NCBI GenBank assembly: GCA_003605035.1
Contig: QZKJ01000032.1
Coordinates: 1-46,515 of the forward strand
Origin: Desulfurivibrio sp.
GTDB lineage: Bacteria > Desulfobacterota > Desulfobulbia > Desulfobulbales > SURF-16
Direction: 5' to 3'
Length of the DNA stretch: 46,515 nt
The translations under genes were made by a program, and so were the position numbers. Within the stretch, counting starts at the first letter, position 1. The number at the start of each line of letters is the position of its first letter. Below, piece by piece: positions 25,445 to 33,048 of the stretch. Under the pieces are notes generated by a model. The model was not told where the DNA came from, made no database searches, and was given only the letters and a program-made list of their open reading frames with translations.

Positions 25445-27287
25445 TTTTCGCCAGGGGGAGATTGATCTTCACTTCCAGTCCGGTGTCGTGCCGGTTGAGT
25501 GAAAAATTTCCCCCATGGGCCTTGATAAAGCGGTCAACCAGGGTGAGACCCATGCCCGTGCCATAGGTCTTGGTGGTAAAAAAAGGCTCCGTCGCCTTGT
25601 CAAGATAGGCCCCGGAAAGACCGATGCCCGTATCCCGCAGGGAAATATGGACCCACTCGTTGTCGGCCTGGGCGGTTATCTTCAGCGTGCCGCCATTGGG
25701 CATGGCCTCCATGGCGTTGCGGATGATGTTCAGGAAAACCCGCCTGATCTGCTTGGCGTCCATGAGGATGAGCGGGTCAGGCTCGGCCAGGTCCATGGTC
25801 CAGGAAATATGCTGTTTCACCAAACTGGTCTGCAGCAGAATGACGGTCTTGCGGATGAGCGGATAGAGGTTGCTGAGCTGTTTTTCGCCCTGGGGCTGGC
25901 TGACAAAGTCGAAAAGTTCGGTGAGCGTCGCCTCCAGCCGGTCGGTTTCCTTGACCATCACATCCAGATATCTTTTCCATTCCGCTCCCTCGATTTTGCG
26001 GCCGAGGATGCGGGCCACCCCGCCGATGGAGGTGATGGGATTTCTGATGATGTGCACCATCTGGGCCGCCATCTGGCCCAGGGCCGAGTATCTTTCCGCC
26101 TCGATCAGCAGGTCTTTGTTTTTGTCCAGTTCCTGGGTCACCTCTTCAAGCTCGGCGATCTTTTTCTGCATATCCATGTACAGACGGCTCTGTTCAATGG
26201 CGAGGCTGCCCTGGCTGGCAAAAAGTTCCAGGGTGCCGACATGGCTGTCCGGGATAGGTTTGCGGGTGACATAGTTGTCGGCGATAATGACGCCGATGGA
26301 ACGGCCCGGCGCAAAGAGCGGCACCACGACAAAGGTGTCCTCCTTGAGCAGGTTGATCAGATCCTGCGGCACGGGAATGGAGGAGGTGCCGCCGCTGACC
26401 TTGAAACTCCGTCTTTCCGTGGCTGATTTGATCAGAATATGCTCAGTGAGGGTGACGGGAATCCTGAGGGTTTTGACGATCTGGTTGACGGCATCATCTT
26501 CCCGCATGCATGCCTGGCCGAGATTTTTGATGATCTCAATGAAGTTGAGTTCCTTGGCCCGCATTTCCGCCCAGATGTGCGCAGCTTCCTCCCGGCAGCT
26601 GGGGCCAATGGCCATTCTGCCTTCCAGAAACTGATTGTTGACGTCAAACAGGGCAAGGAAGGCCCGATTGAAGCGCAAACCTTCATTGGCGGTAATGCCC
26701 ACTAGAATGGCGCGGAGAATCTCATCGAGTTCCACGGCATTGAGGTAGACGCTGTTCATTTTCAGGGAGAGCTGGTGCAGCAGCTGGATACGGAAATAGG
26801 CCTGTTCGAGATCCTCCTGGTAGCGGCGGTTTTCCAGGATCAGCCGTCTTTTTTCCAGGTTCTTTTTCACCGCCACCATGATTTCATTGAACTGCACGGG
26901 TTTGGTGATGTAATCATCCGCGCCGTTGCGGATACAGTCCAGGGCAACCTGGATATCCGACTGTCCGGAAAGCATGACAATGGAGACATCTGGATAATTG
27001 GTGGTAATCTGCGGCAGCAGCGAGGCGCCGTCGGCATCAGGCAGGCCGATATCGAGCAGAACCAGCGCCACATGTCTGTTAGCCAGCAGGTTGACCAGTT
27101 CATTGCCGCTGCTGGCATCGGCAACGGCAAAACCGTTCTGTTCGAAATAGAGCTTAAGCGGCTCGCGGATGGCAATCTCATCATCGACGATGACAATAAC
27201 CTCATCCCCGTGCAGCAGATGCTCCGGTGCGAGTGAGATATAGGGGCGTAAGCCGGTATTGGGAGCGATCATCTTCGGTCTGCTCAT
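25431..27287 (-). CDS. REC-GAF histidine kinase
   Basis: 618 residues, no membrane segment. A receiver domain (about 28-150) with IVDDE, the phospho-acceptor in LLDIGLPDAD, and KPV; a coiled linker; a GAF-like domain (about 180-375); a coiled coil (MQKKIAELEEVTQELDKN); HisKA with GQMAAQMVHIIRNPITSIGG; and an HATPase with NIIRNAMEAM, DTGIGLS and GTGMGLTLVDRFI. The phosphorylated His is followed by I-I-R-N-P rather than the usual E-I-R-N-P. It is a cytoplasmic kinase controlled by its own receiver, upstream of the FliK-like gene. Confidence 0.87.
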   Translation of the reverse strand: MSRPKMIAPNTGLRPYISLAPEHLLHGDEVIVIVDDEIAIREPLKLYFEQNGFAVADASSGNELVNLLANRHVALVLLDIGLPDADGASLLPQITTNYPDVSIVMLSGQSDIQVALDCIRNGADDYITKPVQFNEIMVAVKKNLEKRRLILENRRYQEDLEQAYFRIQLLHQLSLKMNSVYLNAVELDEILRAILVGITANEGLRFNRAFLALFDVNNQFLEGRMAIGPSCREEAAHIWAEMRAKELNFIEIIKNLGQACMREDDAVNQIVKTLRIPVTLTEHILIKSATERRSFKVSGGTSSIPVPQDLINLLKEDTFVVVPLFAPGRSIGVIIADNYVTRKPIPDSHVGTLELFASQGSLAIEQSRLYMDMQKKIAELEEVTQELDKNKDLLIEAERYSALGQMAAQMVHIIRNPITSIGGVARILGRKIEGAEWKRYLDVMVKETDRLEATLTELFDFVSQPQGEKQLSNLYPLIRKTVILLQTSLVKQHISWTMDLAEPDPLILMDAKQIRRVFLNIIRNAMEAMPNGGTLKITAQADNEWVHISLRDTGIGLSGAYLDKATEPFFTTKTYGTGMGLTLVDRFIKAHGGNFSLNRHDTGLEVKINLPLAKNENI

Positions 27288-27355
27288 TGATGTTTCAGGA
27301 AGAACTTAAATATTCTATTTCCAATGTTCACCTATACTACTTTAACTGTCAAGGC

Positions 27356-27399
27356 AAAAAAAAACGCATTTCCGAAAAGCACGGAAATGCGTTTTTTTT
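27356..27399. terminator. Bidirectional intrinsic terminator
   Basis: Eleven-base arms ACGCATTTCCG / CGGAAATGCGT with loop AAAAGCA, flanked by A-run on the left and eight Ts on the right. It closes the YedE-like gene on the minus strand (48 bp past its stop). Confidence 0.88.
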
Positions 27400-27446
27400 G
27401 CAAAAGGTGAAAACCGGACAATGAGAAGGATGCCCGGTGTCTTCTC

Positions 27447-28691
27447 TTACATTTCCACAATCAACTTGTTGGATTCTTCATTCCAGTCAACCGTGATGTA
27501 CCAGAAAAGCAGGAAGGCGGTGATGAGAAACAGAGAGCCGCCATAGCCGATGACATCGGGGAGGTAAACATATTTGCCGAGCACGCCGTCGGCCTCGAAT
27601 TCCCGGTCAAGGAACCAGGCGGTCATGATGGAGTTGGTGATGCCGAAAATCGGCACGACGATCCACAGCTTTACCTGTCCTTCGCCCACACGCCAGAGGG
27701 TGCCGGTACCGCAACCGCCGGCCAGCATGGCGCCAAAACCAAAGACAATACCGCCGACCACGCCGCCCCAGCCGAAGGTGCCGCGCACATAGTTCATGGG
27801 CGCCAGGACGGGATCGCCGTCAATCCTGACCGGCACCCCGTATTTGAGAACAGTGGCGCCAAGGGCCACGATAAAGATACTGAGTACCACGGATTTGGCC
27901 ATGGTGCAGTTGCCGGTCATGTGGGGTTCACGGAAACCCTGGATCATGCACCAGCGGCCGCGCTGCATGGAGTAGCCTATGCAGGCGGAAAGCAGCAGCA
28001 GACCGCCGAGAGAGGCGATATAATCGCTGTCCTCATTGCCGGCATACATGTAGGTCCCGGCAATCAGGGCCACCAGGGCGACCAGGCCGAACAGGAAGTT
28101 GAGTCCCTTGGGAAATTCGAGGGTTTTGGCGCCGCCGCTGCCCCAGCTGACATTTTCCATTTCCCAGTAGATGTATTTGAGGCCGATGATGACGCCAACC
28201 ACCAAACCTGCCCACATGGCAAAACCATGGGCGGACAGGTTGCCGATGGCATTGTAGAAACCGCCGACATTGCAGCCGCCGGCCAGGGCTGAACCGATGC
28301 CCATGAAGACGCCGGCTGCCAATGCCTTGCACATTTCCAGCACCGGCGGGATACGGATGGCGAAATCATTGCCCAGGCAGGCTGAAACAAAGGCGCCGCC
28401 CACAAAACCGATGCCGATTACCGAACCGGTGTTTCTCAGAATGGAACCGGGCGCATCTTCATAAAAACCGAAAATGCCGGCATCCGAGCCGATCAGATTA
28501 GTGATGCCGTACATGATCCAGTCGCCCCAGTTACGGATGGCGCCCACTGCTCCCCAGGGCCGCCACCAGGCCATGATCAGGATCGTGAACAGGGCCACCA
28601 TCACGCCGGTCATGGTGGCATTCCACTCCGTCTGGCAAAGGCCCTTATACAGCCCCTTGATTTTACTTCCTAAAATACTTTCCTCACTCAT
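27447..28691 (-). CDS. YeeE/YedE-family transporter
   Basis: 414 residues, about 10-12 membrane segments. Two repeats carry the family signatures AGGCNVGGFYNAIGN and LAGGCGTGTLWRVGEG, with further Cys in RGRWCMIQGF and FVSACLGNDF. Members include TsuA, which imports thiosulfate through a relay of conserved cysteines, and YedE proteins linked to selenium metabolism. Divergent linkage to tusA and DsrE-like genes supports a role in sulfur (or selenium) compound uptake. A GGGGAG ribosome site precedes the ATG. Which oxyanion or sulfur species is carried cannot be told from sequence. Confidence 0.86.
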   Translation of the reverse strand: MSEESILGSKIKGLYKGLCQTEWNATMTGVMVALFTILIMAWWRPWGAVGAIRNWGDWIMYGITNLIGSDAGIFGFYEDAPGSILRNTGSVIGIGFVGGAFVSACLGNDFAIRIPPVLEMCKALAAGVFMGIGSALAGGCNVGGFYNAIGNLSAHGFAMWAGLVVGVIIGLKYIYWEMENVSWGSGGAKTLEFPKGLNFLFGLVALVALIAGTYMYAGNEDSDYIASLGGLLLLSACIGYSMQRGRWCMIQGFREPHMTGNCTMAKSVVLSIFIVALGATVLKYGVPVRIDGDPVLAPMNYVRGTFGWGGVVGGIVFGFGAMLAGGCGTGTLWRVGEGQVKLWIVVPIFGITNSIMTAWFLDREFEADGVLGKYVYLPDVIGYGGSLFLITAFLLFWYITVDWNEESNKLIVEM

Positions 28692-29048
28692 CTCTTTTCT
28701 CCCCTATTTTAATGTTTCCTCATTGACAGCAGCCACTGAAACAGCCTGAACCATACTTCAAAGGAAGTCATTAAGCACATGCAAGTCATAACATTTATAC
28801 TCCTTTACCCGCGACGAAAAAATTTGTCAAGCATGTTATCACAGGGATTTTTCCACAAAAACCAATAATAATACGGCCTGAACCATGATTCATTTTTCGC
28901 CTTGACATAACATTTCTTTCTTGTTATTTGAGTCCATGTATCACTATATGATTACTCATTTAATCATCTCATTGTTGCCTGGCTGTATCAGTCAGGTGGG
29001 TTGAGGTAAAAAGTTTAACAAAGTCAAACCTGTTGTGAGGAGGAATCG
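28692..29048. other. Divergent regulatory region between yedE-like and tusA genes
   Basis: No gene in these 357 bases. Two short motifs recur in the same order: CCTGAACCAT at 28745 and 28877, and CATAACATTT at 28787 and 28906. A TTGACA (28830-28825) with TAAAGG 17 bases on may serve the minus-strand gene; the plus-strand promoter is listed separately. The repeated motifs suggest a shared operator or a duplicated promoter module. Confidence 0.5.
28902..28930 (+). promoter_or_regulatory. Sigma70-type promoter of the tusA/dsrE-like operon
   Basis: TTGACA (28902-28907), 17-base spacer, TATTTG (28925-28930). The transcript would have a leader of about 110 bases before the tusA ATG at 29049. One copy of the CATAACATTT motif overlaps the -35 element. 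Confidence 0.5.
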
Positions 29049-29306
29049 ATGAGCGAGTATAAAAAAGCCCCGGATAACGTACAAGTAGCCCGCACTCTGG
29101 ATGCAAAAGGTCTGAGCTGTCCAATGCCTCTGCTGCGTACCAAAAAGGAAATTGATAAGATCAAATCCGGCGAGATCCTGGAAGTGATGGGAACCGATCC
29201 GGGTTCACGTAACGACCTGCCGGGCTGGTGCACCCGGGCCGGGCATGAGTTTGTCGGGGAGAAGGAAGAGTCCGGCTATTTCCGTTTCTTTATTAAGAAA
29301 AAATAA
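29049..29306 (+). CDS. tusA: TusA-family sulfurtransferase
   Basis: 85 residues with the SirA/TusA core: ARTLDAKGLSCPMPLLRTKK, in which Cys24 of the CPxP motif carries the persulfide, then IKSGEILEVMGTDPGSRNDLPGWC. It shuttles sulfane sulfur between donors and acceptors. A TGTGAGGAGGAATC ribosome site is strong. In dissimilatory sulfur organisms TusA commonly occurs with DsrE-type proteins, as it does here. A separate role in tRNA thiolation or molybdenum cofactor supply is less likely given the neighbours. Confidence 0.88.
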   Translation: MSEYKKAPDNVQVARTLDAKGLSCPMPLLRTKKEIDKIKSGEILEVMGTDPGSRNDLPGWCTRAGHEFVGEKEESGYFRFFIKKK

Positions 29307-29350
29307 GTGACAGGAACATAACAAGAACTTGTCTTGCAATGATTAAATAA

Positions 29351-29394
29351 CGGCGCATTTGCCACAAGCGGAGGCGCCGCTCTTGTTTTGTTTT
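29351..29394 (+). terminator. Leaky terminator/attenuator hairpin between tusA and the DsrE-like gene
   Basis: CGGCGC and GCGCCG arms with a 17-base loop, followed by the T-rich CTCTTGTTTTGTTTT. It could lower read-through from tusA into the DsrE-like genes. Confidence 0.4.
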
Positions 29395-29408
29395 AATGGA
29401 GGAATAAC

Positions 29409-29729
29409 ATGGCGAAAAGTATTGGGATTTTTGTAACATCTCCCCAGAATATGAGGCATGTCGTGGGCATCACCAAGGCTGCCGTGGCTAAAGGCGTCAA
29501 AGTTAAGGTGTTTTTCACCTGGATGGCCACCCATCTCACCAAATGTCCGAATTTCAAAGAACTGTGCGATATGGCCAATGTTGACGTATCCATCTGCGCT
29601 GACAGCTACAAGAAATGCGGTTATGACGTAGCAGGTGACATACCCGCGGGGCTGACCCAGGAAAAGATGGCCACCCAGGCACAGCATGGCGCAATCATTG
29701 AAGATTATGAATGCTATCTGACTTTATAG
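29409..29729 (+). CDS. DsrE-like sulfur-relay protein
   Basis: 106 residues of the DsrE/DsrF fold: MAKSIGIFVTSPQNMRHVVGI..., then VKVKVFFTWMATHLT. It is unusually cysteine-rich (about Cys46, 53, 63, 70 and 102); Cys63-Cys70 in ICADSYKKCGYDV is in the region where DsrE carries its persulfide. DsrE proteins accept sulfur from TusA or rhodanese and pass it to DsrC. AGGAGGAATAAC precedes the ATG. It is followed nine bases later by a related gene, so a small relay complex is likely. Confidence 0.78.
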   Translation: MAKSIGIFVTSPQNMRHVVGITKAAVAKGVKVKVFFTWMATHLTKCPNFKELCDMANVDVSICADSYKKCGYDVAGDIPAGLTQEKMATQAQHGAIIEDYECYLTL

Positions 29730-29738
29730 GAGGAACCG

Positions 29739-30059
29739 ATGTCAAAGAAAGTATGCTTTATGTATCCCAGCAGCGAGTATATCCTTGATGGTGTCAGATC
29801 AGCCCTCGGACTTGCCGTAGAAAATATGTATGCCTATGGCATTGTCATGAACAATGAGATCGATGAGAACCAGATGACCGATTACCACAAGGAAAACATT
29901 GACTGGATCCGCGACATGGAAGGCGAGATTTTTTCCATTCCGGATGGCAACGTTGAGAAATACGGCCTGGTGAAAATTACTCTTGAGGAACTTGGCCAGA
30001 AGCTGCGGGACATGGATCTCATCGTTCCCTATGGCATCATGAGAAGTGACAAGAGTTGA
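29739..30059 (+). CDS. DsrE/DsrF-like protein lacking the catalytic cysteine
   Basis: 106 residues: MSKKVCFMYPSSEYILDGVRSALGLAVENMYAYGIV..., ending LGQKLRDMDLIVPYGIMRSDKS. The fold pattern (beta strand, helix, AxGI/V strand, later DLIVPYGI) fits the DsrE/DsrF family, and it matches its neighbour in length, but the only Cys is at position 6, so it should not carry a persulfide at the usual site. It may be the structural partner of the cysteine-rich DsrE-like subunit, as DsrF is to DsrE. AGGAGGAACC precedes the ATG. Confidence 0.6.
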   Translation: MSKKVCFMYPSSEYILDGVRSALGLAVENMYAYGIVMNNEIDENQMTDYHKENIDWIRDMEGEIFSIPDGNVEKYGLVKITLEELGQKLRDMDLIVPYGIMRSDKS

Positions 30060-30099
30060 TTTTGAGCTAAGAGTTAAGATCTTACAGGGAGAATGCACA

Positions 30100-30273
30100 A
30101 TGAAAATCCTGCATGTATACCGTTCCGAGCCTAATGACGATGTCAAGAAGCTGGTTGCTATTGTCTCCGAAGGCCGTGATAATGAAACCTTTAATCTGAA
30201 TGTCGAGTCCCCTGACTATGACAAGCTGGTTGAAATGGTCTGGGGCGCTGATCAGACAATCTGCTGGTGGTAA
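30100..30273 (+). CDS. Small DsrH-like protein (57 aa)
   Basis: The ATG at 30100 with CAGGGAGAATGCACA upstream gives a 57-residue product: MKILHVYRSEPNDDVKKLVA..., ending WGADQTICWW. The N-terminal MxILHVxRS and the short length recall a trimmed DsrH/TusB unit; the single Cys lies two residues from the C-terminus, close to the tail Cys position of DsrH-like proteins. The resemblance is weak and the assignment rests on gene order (E-like, F-like, H-like). It ends the operon, 43 bases before a strong terminator. Confidence 0.5.
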   Translation: MKILHVYRSEPNDDVKKLVAIVSEGRDNETFNLNVESPDYDKLVEMVWGADQTICWW

Positions 30274-30315
30274 GCCTCACATTTTCCGCCTGCTGAAAAG
30301 CGATTAATGCAAAGA

Positions 30316-30347
30316 AACCCGCCAGGTTCAACCTGGCGGGTTTTTTT
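30316..30347 (+). terminator. Strong intrinsic terminator of the tusA/DsrE-like operon
   Basis: Twelve-base perfect arms AACCCGCCAGGT / ACCTGGCGGGTT with a 3-base loop and seven Ts. Confidence 0.93.
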
Positions 30348-30371
30348 GCGTCCTTAGCCGCAGAAAAGCTA

Positions 30372-30704
30372 TCACGCCCTGATATGTTCGTTCTCCAGCA
30401 TGGTGTCCAGAAAGCCGAGCAGAAAGTCACGCTGGGCCTTGGTGGCGTAGCTGATGCAGGTACAGTGCAGGTTGCTCTGGCTTCTGACCAGCAGTTCAAT
30501 GATCAGTTTTTTTTCCGTCAGTTCCAGGCCGAAGAAAAAGGGTCCGCATTTTTCGTGACCCTGCTGGGCCTCAGCCAGCAGGTCATCCGGCACCGACAGC
30601 CAGAACATCCCCTCCATGCCCCCCTGCTTGAGGGTTCTTTTCAGATACGTATCCAGATTATCCCGTTCTTCCCTGCTGAGCTCATCAATGACAAACTGTC
30701 TCAT
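30372..30704 (-). CDS. Conserved-looking 110-aa protein of unknown function, end of T2SS operon
   Basis: 110 residues: MRQFVIDELSREERDNLDTYLKR..., with GMFWLSVPDDLLAEAQQGHEKCGPFFFGLELTEKKLIIELLVRSQSNLHCTCISY. It looks like a compact alpha/beta protein without signal peptide; three Cys, two of them in HCTC. I do not recognise a family. It lies 13 bases downstream of gspD with a good AAGGAT ribosome site, so it is translated from the T2SS transcript; a role in secretion is only suggested by position. Confidence 0.65.
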   Translation of the reverse strand: MRQFVIDELSREERDNLDTYLKRTLKQGGMEGMFWLSVPDDLLAEAQQGHEKCGPFFFGLELTEKKLIIELLVRSQSNLHCTCISYATKAQRDFLLGFLDTMLENEHIRA

Positions 30705-30717
30705 TTATCCTTCCCTA

Positions 30718-33015
30718 TTACCATTTATCCCTGGGGCTGGCGGCCATCGGCTTGACGAGTTCGGGCCGCAGCTGGTGCAATTTTTCTTCGAAATCACGCG
30801 CATACTGGTCAAGCACATCCTCCGACTCAATAACATAGGGGGTGATGAGCACAATGAGTTCCGTTTTCTGTTCCATATCCTCCTGGTACTTGAACAGGTT
30901 GCCCAGGATGGGGATATCCATCAGGAAGGGCACCCCGTTCTGCAAGGTGGATGTTTTTCTGTCGATCAATCCGCCCATGAGAATCGACTGGCCGTTTTTG
31001 ACCGCCAGTCTGGTCTGCAGCTCCCGTTTGGCGATCACCGGCGAGCTGATATCCGAGGTGGTATTCTCCTCGGCGCTGCTCACCGTCTGGCTGACCTCCA
31101 GCAGGATGATGCCGTTATAGTTGATCTGGGGGGTCACCTCCAAAATGACGCCGGTGTCCTTGTATTGCACGGTTTTGTCCACCTGGCTGGTGGTGGTGGT
31201 GTTTTCCGTGACGGTGGTGACGATGGGCACCTGGCGGCCGACATTGACCGAGGCCTTTTCATTGTTCAATACCAGGATCTGCGGTGAGGAGAGAATAGAG
31301 ATGTTGGTCCTGGTGGCCAGGGTCTGCAGAAAGCCCTGCAGATCGCCGGCCGAGAAGGAGTAGGACAAGCCGCTGGGAAAGGAGGTGGTTGTCACATTGT
31401 CCACCGTGGAGGTGGACATGCCCACCTCGGTAAAGGAGGTGCCGAGGGTAAACCTGTGGGAATCGAGAAACCATTCGAGGCCGAATTGCAGCTCGTTCGT
31501 TAAGGCAATTTCCGCCACCAGCACCTCCACCAGCACCTGCCTGGGTAAATTGTCAAGCCTTTCCAGCAGTTTGACGATGCGGGTGTAGTCCACCGGCAGG
31601 GCCCTGATGAGGATGATGTTGCGGTCATCGTCGGCAAAGACCACCGGTTCCCCCATGAAGCGAAGAGACGACAGGGTTTTGCCGCTTGCTGTGCCGTCGG
31701 CACCCAGCTTGCTTTTTTTGCTGGTCGGGGAGGTCCTGCTCGATTTCTGGTCCTTGGCCTGGGAAGAGCTTGAGGGTGAGGTCGAGGAAGAGGAGGAACT
31801 CTTTTTATCCAGGGTTTTCTGGGAGGTGGAGCTGGGATTTTCTTCAGTAAGCAGCTGATTGATGACTTCGGCAAGCGTTGATGCCACCGAGTTGCGCACA
31901 TTGTAAATATAGATGTTGTCCCTGTCCTGGGAAGGAAGGACATCAAGCTCTTTAATCCAGTCAACCCCGTTTTGCACCTGACTCTCACTGTTGCTGACCA
32001 GCATCAGGGAATTGACCCGCTCCAGCGGCACCACGGATATCCCCTCGTGATCAGTGCCGTTTATTTTGAGCGCCGTGAAAATTTCCGTGAGTTCATCCCG
32101 CAGGTCATAGATCGGGGCGTTATCCACCCGCACCAGTTTGATATGCACGGTGGCCAGCGGCGAGATGTCTATTCTGGCAATGATGCGCAGAATATCCATG
32201 ACCTTGCTTTCATAGTCGCTGACCAGCAGGGTGTTCTGCTGGGGCAGATCATAGAGGGAGCCCTGGGCGGAGAGGTAGGATTCAACGAGTTTCACCACCT
32301 CGGTGGAGGAAAGATGGGCCAGGGGTACAACCTGAATGATGAACTGGGGTGAATCCTCCAGTCCGGCAATGGTATCCGGGCCGCTGACCCGTTCGTTTCC
32401 CAGTTTCCTTGCCACGTAAATATATTGGTATTCCCCTTCACTGCGGATATCAAGGCCGTTGATATGCAGGATCTTGGTGAAGATATCATAGAGCTGATCA
32501 AGGGGAATTTTACTGCCGGAGTGGATATTGACCACCCCTTTCACCTGGGGATCAATAATGTAATTGAGGTTTAAGGTGCCGGCAATGACCTGAATAACCT
32601 CGAAAATATCCGCATTATCAAAATTGAGGAGTATGCCCTCTTCGGAGTCTGCTGCAGCGGCAGCCACCTTCGGTTTGCTTTTTTCGCTGGGCTCAGAAAC
32701 CTGGGTGGCGACATTTTTCCTGCTTTCCGCGGGCTGGGGCATGTCCTTGACTTTGGTGCGCGGTTCCTGCTTTTCCAGTTTTTCTTCCGCCTCGAGAATA
32801 AAGGATTTCTGCTCATCCCTGCTGAGACTTTTGCTCACTTTGGCCATATCAATGGGCGGCAGATCAAGCCGGTTGGAATAGGTGCAGCCGCTGGCAAGCA
32901 GCATCAGCAGAAATGCCAGGGCCGCCAGCCTGAACAGCTTGGGCCGCCTGGCTGGGGATGTCTTCTTTGCAACAGAATTCTCGTGGTGGGAAAAGATATG
33001 TTTGCTACCGTTCAT
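30718..33015 (-). CDS. gspD: Type II secretion system secretin GspD
   Basis: 765 residues. A lipoprotein-like signal ends LLMLLASGC, so an outer membrane lipid anchor is likely without a separate pilotin. The periplasmic N0-N3 domains (about 120-490) include ILLNFDNADIFEVIQVIAGTLNLNYIIDP; N3 is interrupted by a serine-rich linker (about 400-445: runs of Ser with Lys/Thr). The secretin domain (about 495-745) has VLVEVLVAEIALTNELQFGLEW, VGRQVPIVT, NGIILLEVSQTVS and LMGGLIDRK. It forms the outer membrane channel of the T2SS. It follows gspC here, whereas in the usual operon C and D come first. Confidence 0.92.
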   Translation of the reverse strand: MNGSKHIFSHHENSVAKKTSPARRPKLFRLAALAFLLMLLASGCTYSNRLDLPPIDMAKVSKSLSRDEQKSFILEAEEKLEKQEPRTKVKDMPQPAESRKNVATQVSEPSEKSKPKVAAAAADSEEGILLNFDNADIFEVIQVIAGTLNLNYIIDPQVKGVVNIHSGSKIPLDQLYDIFTKILHINGLDIRSEGEYQYIYVARKLGNERVSGPDTIAGLEDSPQFIIQVVPLAHLSSTEVVKLVESYLSAQGSLYDLPQQNTLLVSDYESKVMDILRIIARIDISPLATVHIKLVRVDNAPIYDLRDELTEIFTALKINGTDHEGISVVPLERVNSLMLVSNSESQVQNGVDWIKELDVLPSQDRDNIYIYNVRNSVASTLAEVINQLLTEENPSSTSQKTLDKKSSSSSSTSPSSSSQAKDQKSSRTSPTSKKSKLGADGTASGKTLSSLRFMGEPVVFADDDRNIILIRALPVDYTRIVKLLERLDNLPRQVLVEVLVAEIALTNELQFGLEWFLDSHRFTLGTSFTEVGMSTSTVDNVTTTSFPSGLSYSFSAGDLQGFLQTLATRTNISILSSPQILVLNNEKASVNVGRQVPIVTTVTENTTTTSQVDKTVQYKDTGVILEVTPQINYNGIILLEVSQTVSSAEENTTSDISSPVIAKRELQTRLAVKNGQSILMGGLIDRKTSTLQNGVPFLMDIPILGNLFKYQEDMEQKTELIVLITPYVIESEDVLDQYARDFEEKLHQLRPELVKPMAASPRDKW

Positions 33016-33048
33016 GGGTGACCTTTTATGTAGTGTGTCAGCTTGAAT

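Noticed and set aside
28786-28807. Minus-strand TAAAGGAG followed by ATG-TTA-TGA, a two-codon mini-ORF in the yedE leader
   Set aside because: The ribosome-site sequence overlaps the likely -10 of the same transcript, so it is probably not transcribed; no conservation information.
28825-28843. CRP-like TGTGATAACAT upstream of the yedE-like gene
   Set aside because: Only one half-site is present; the other half (GCTTGACA) does not mirror it.
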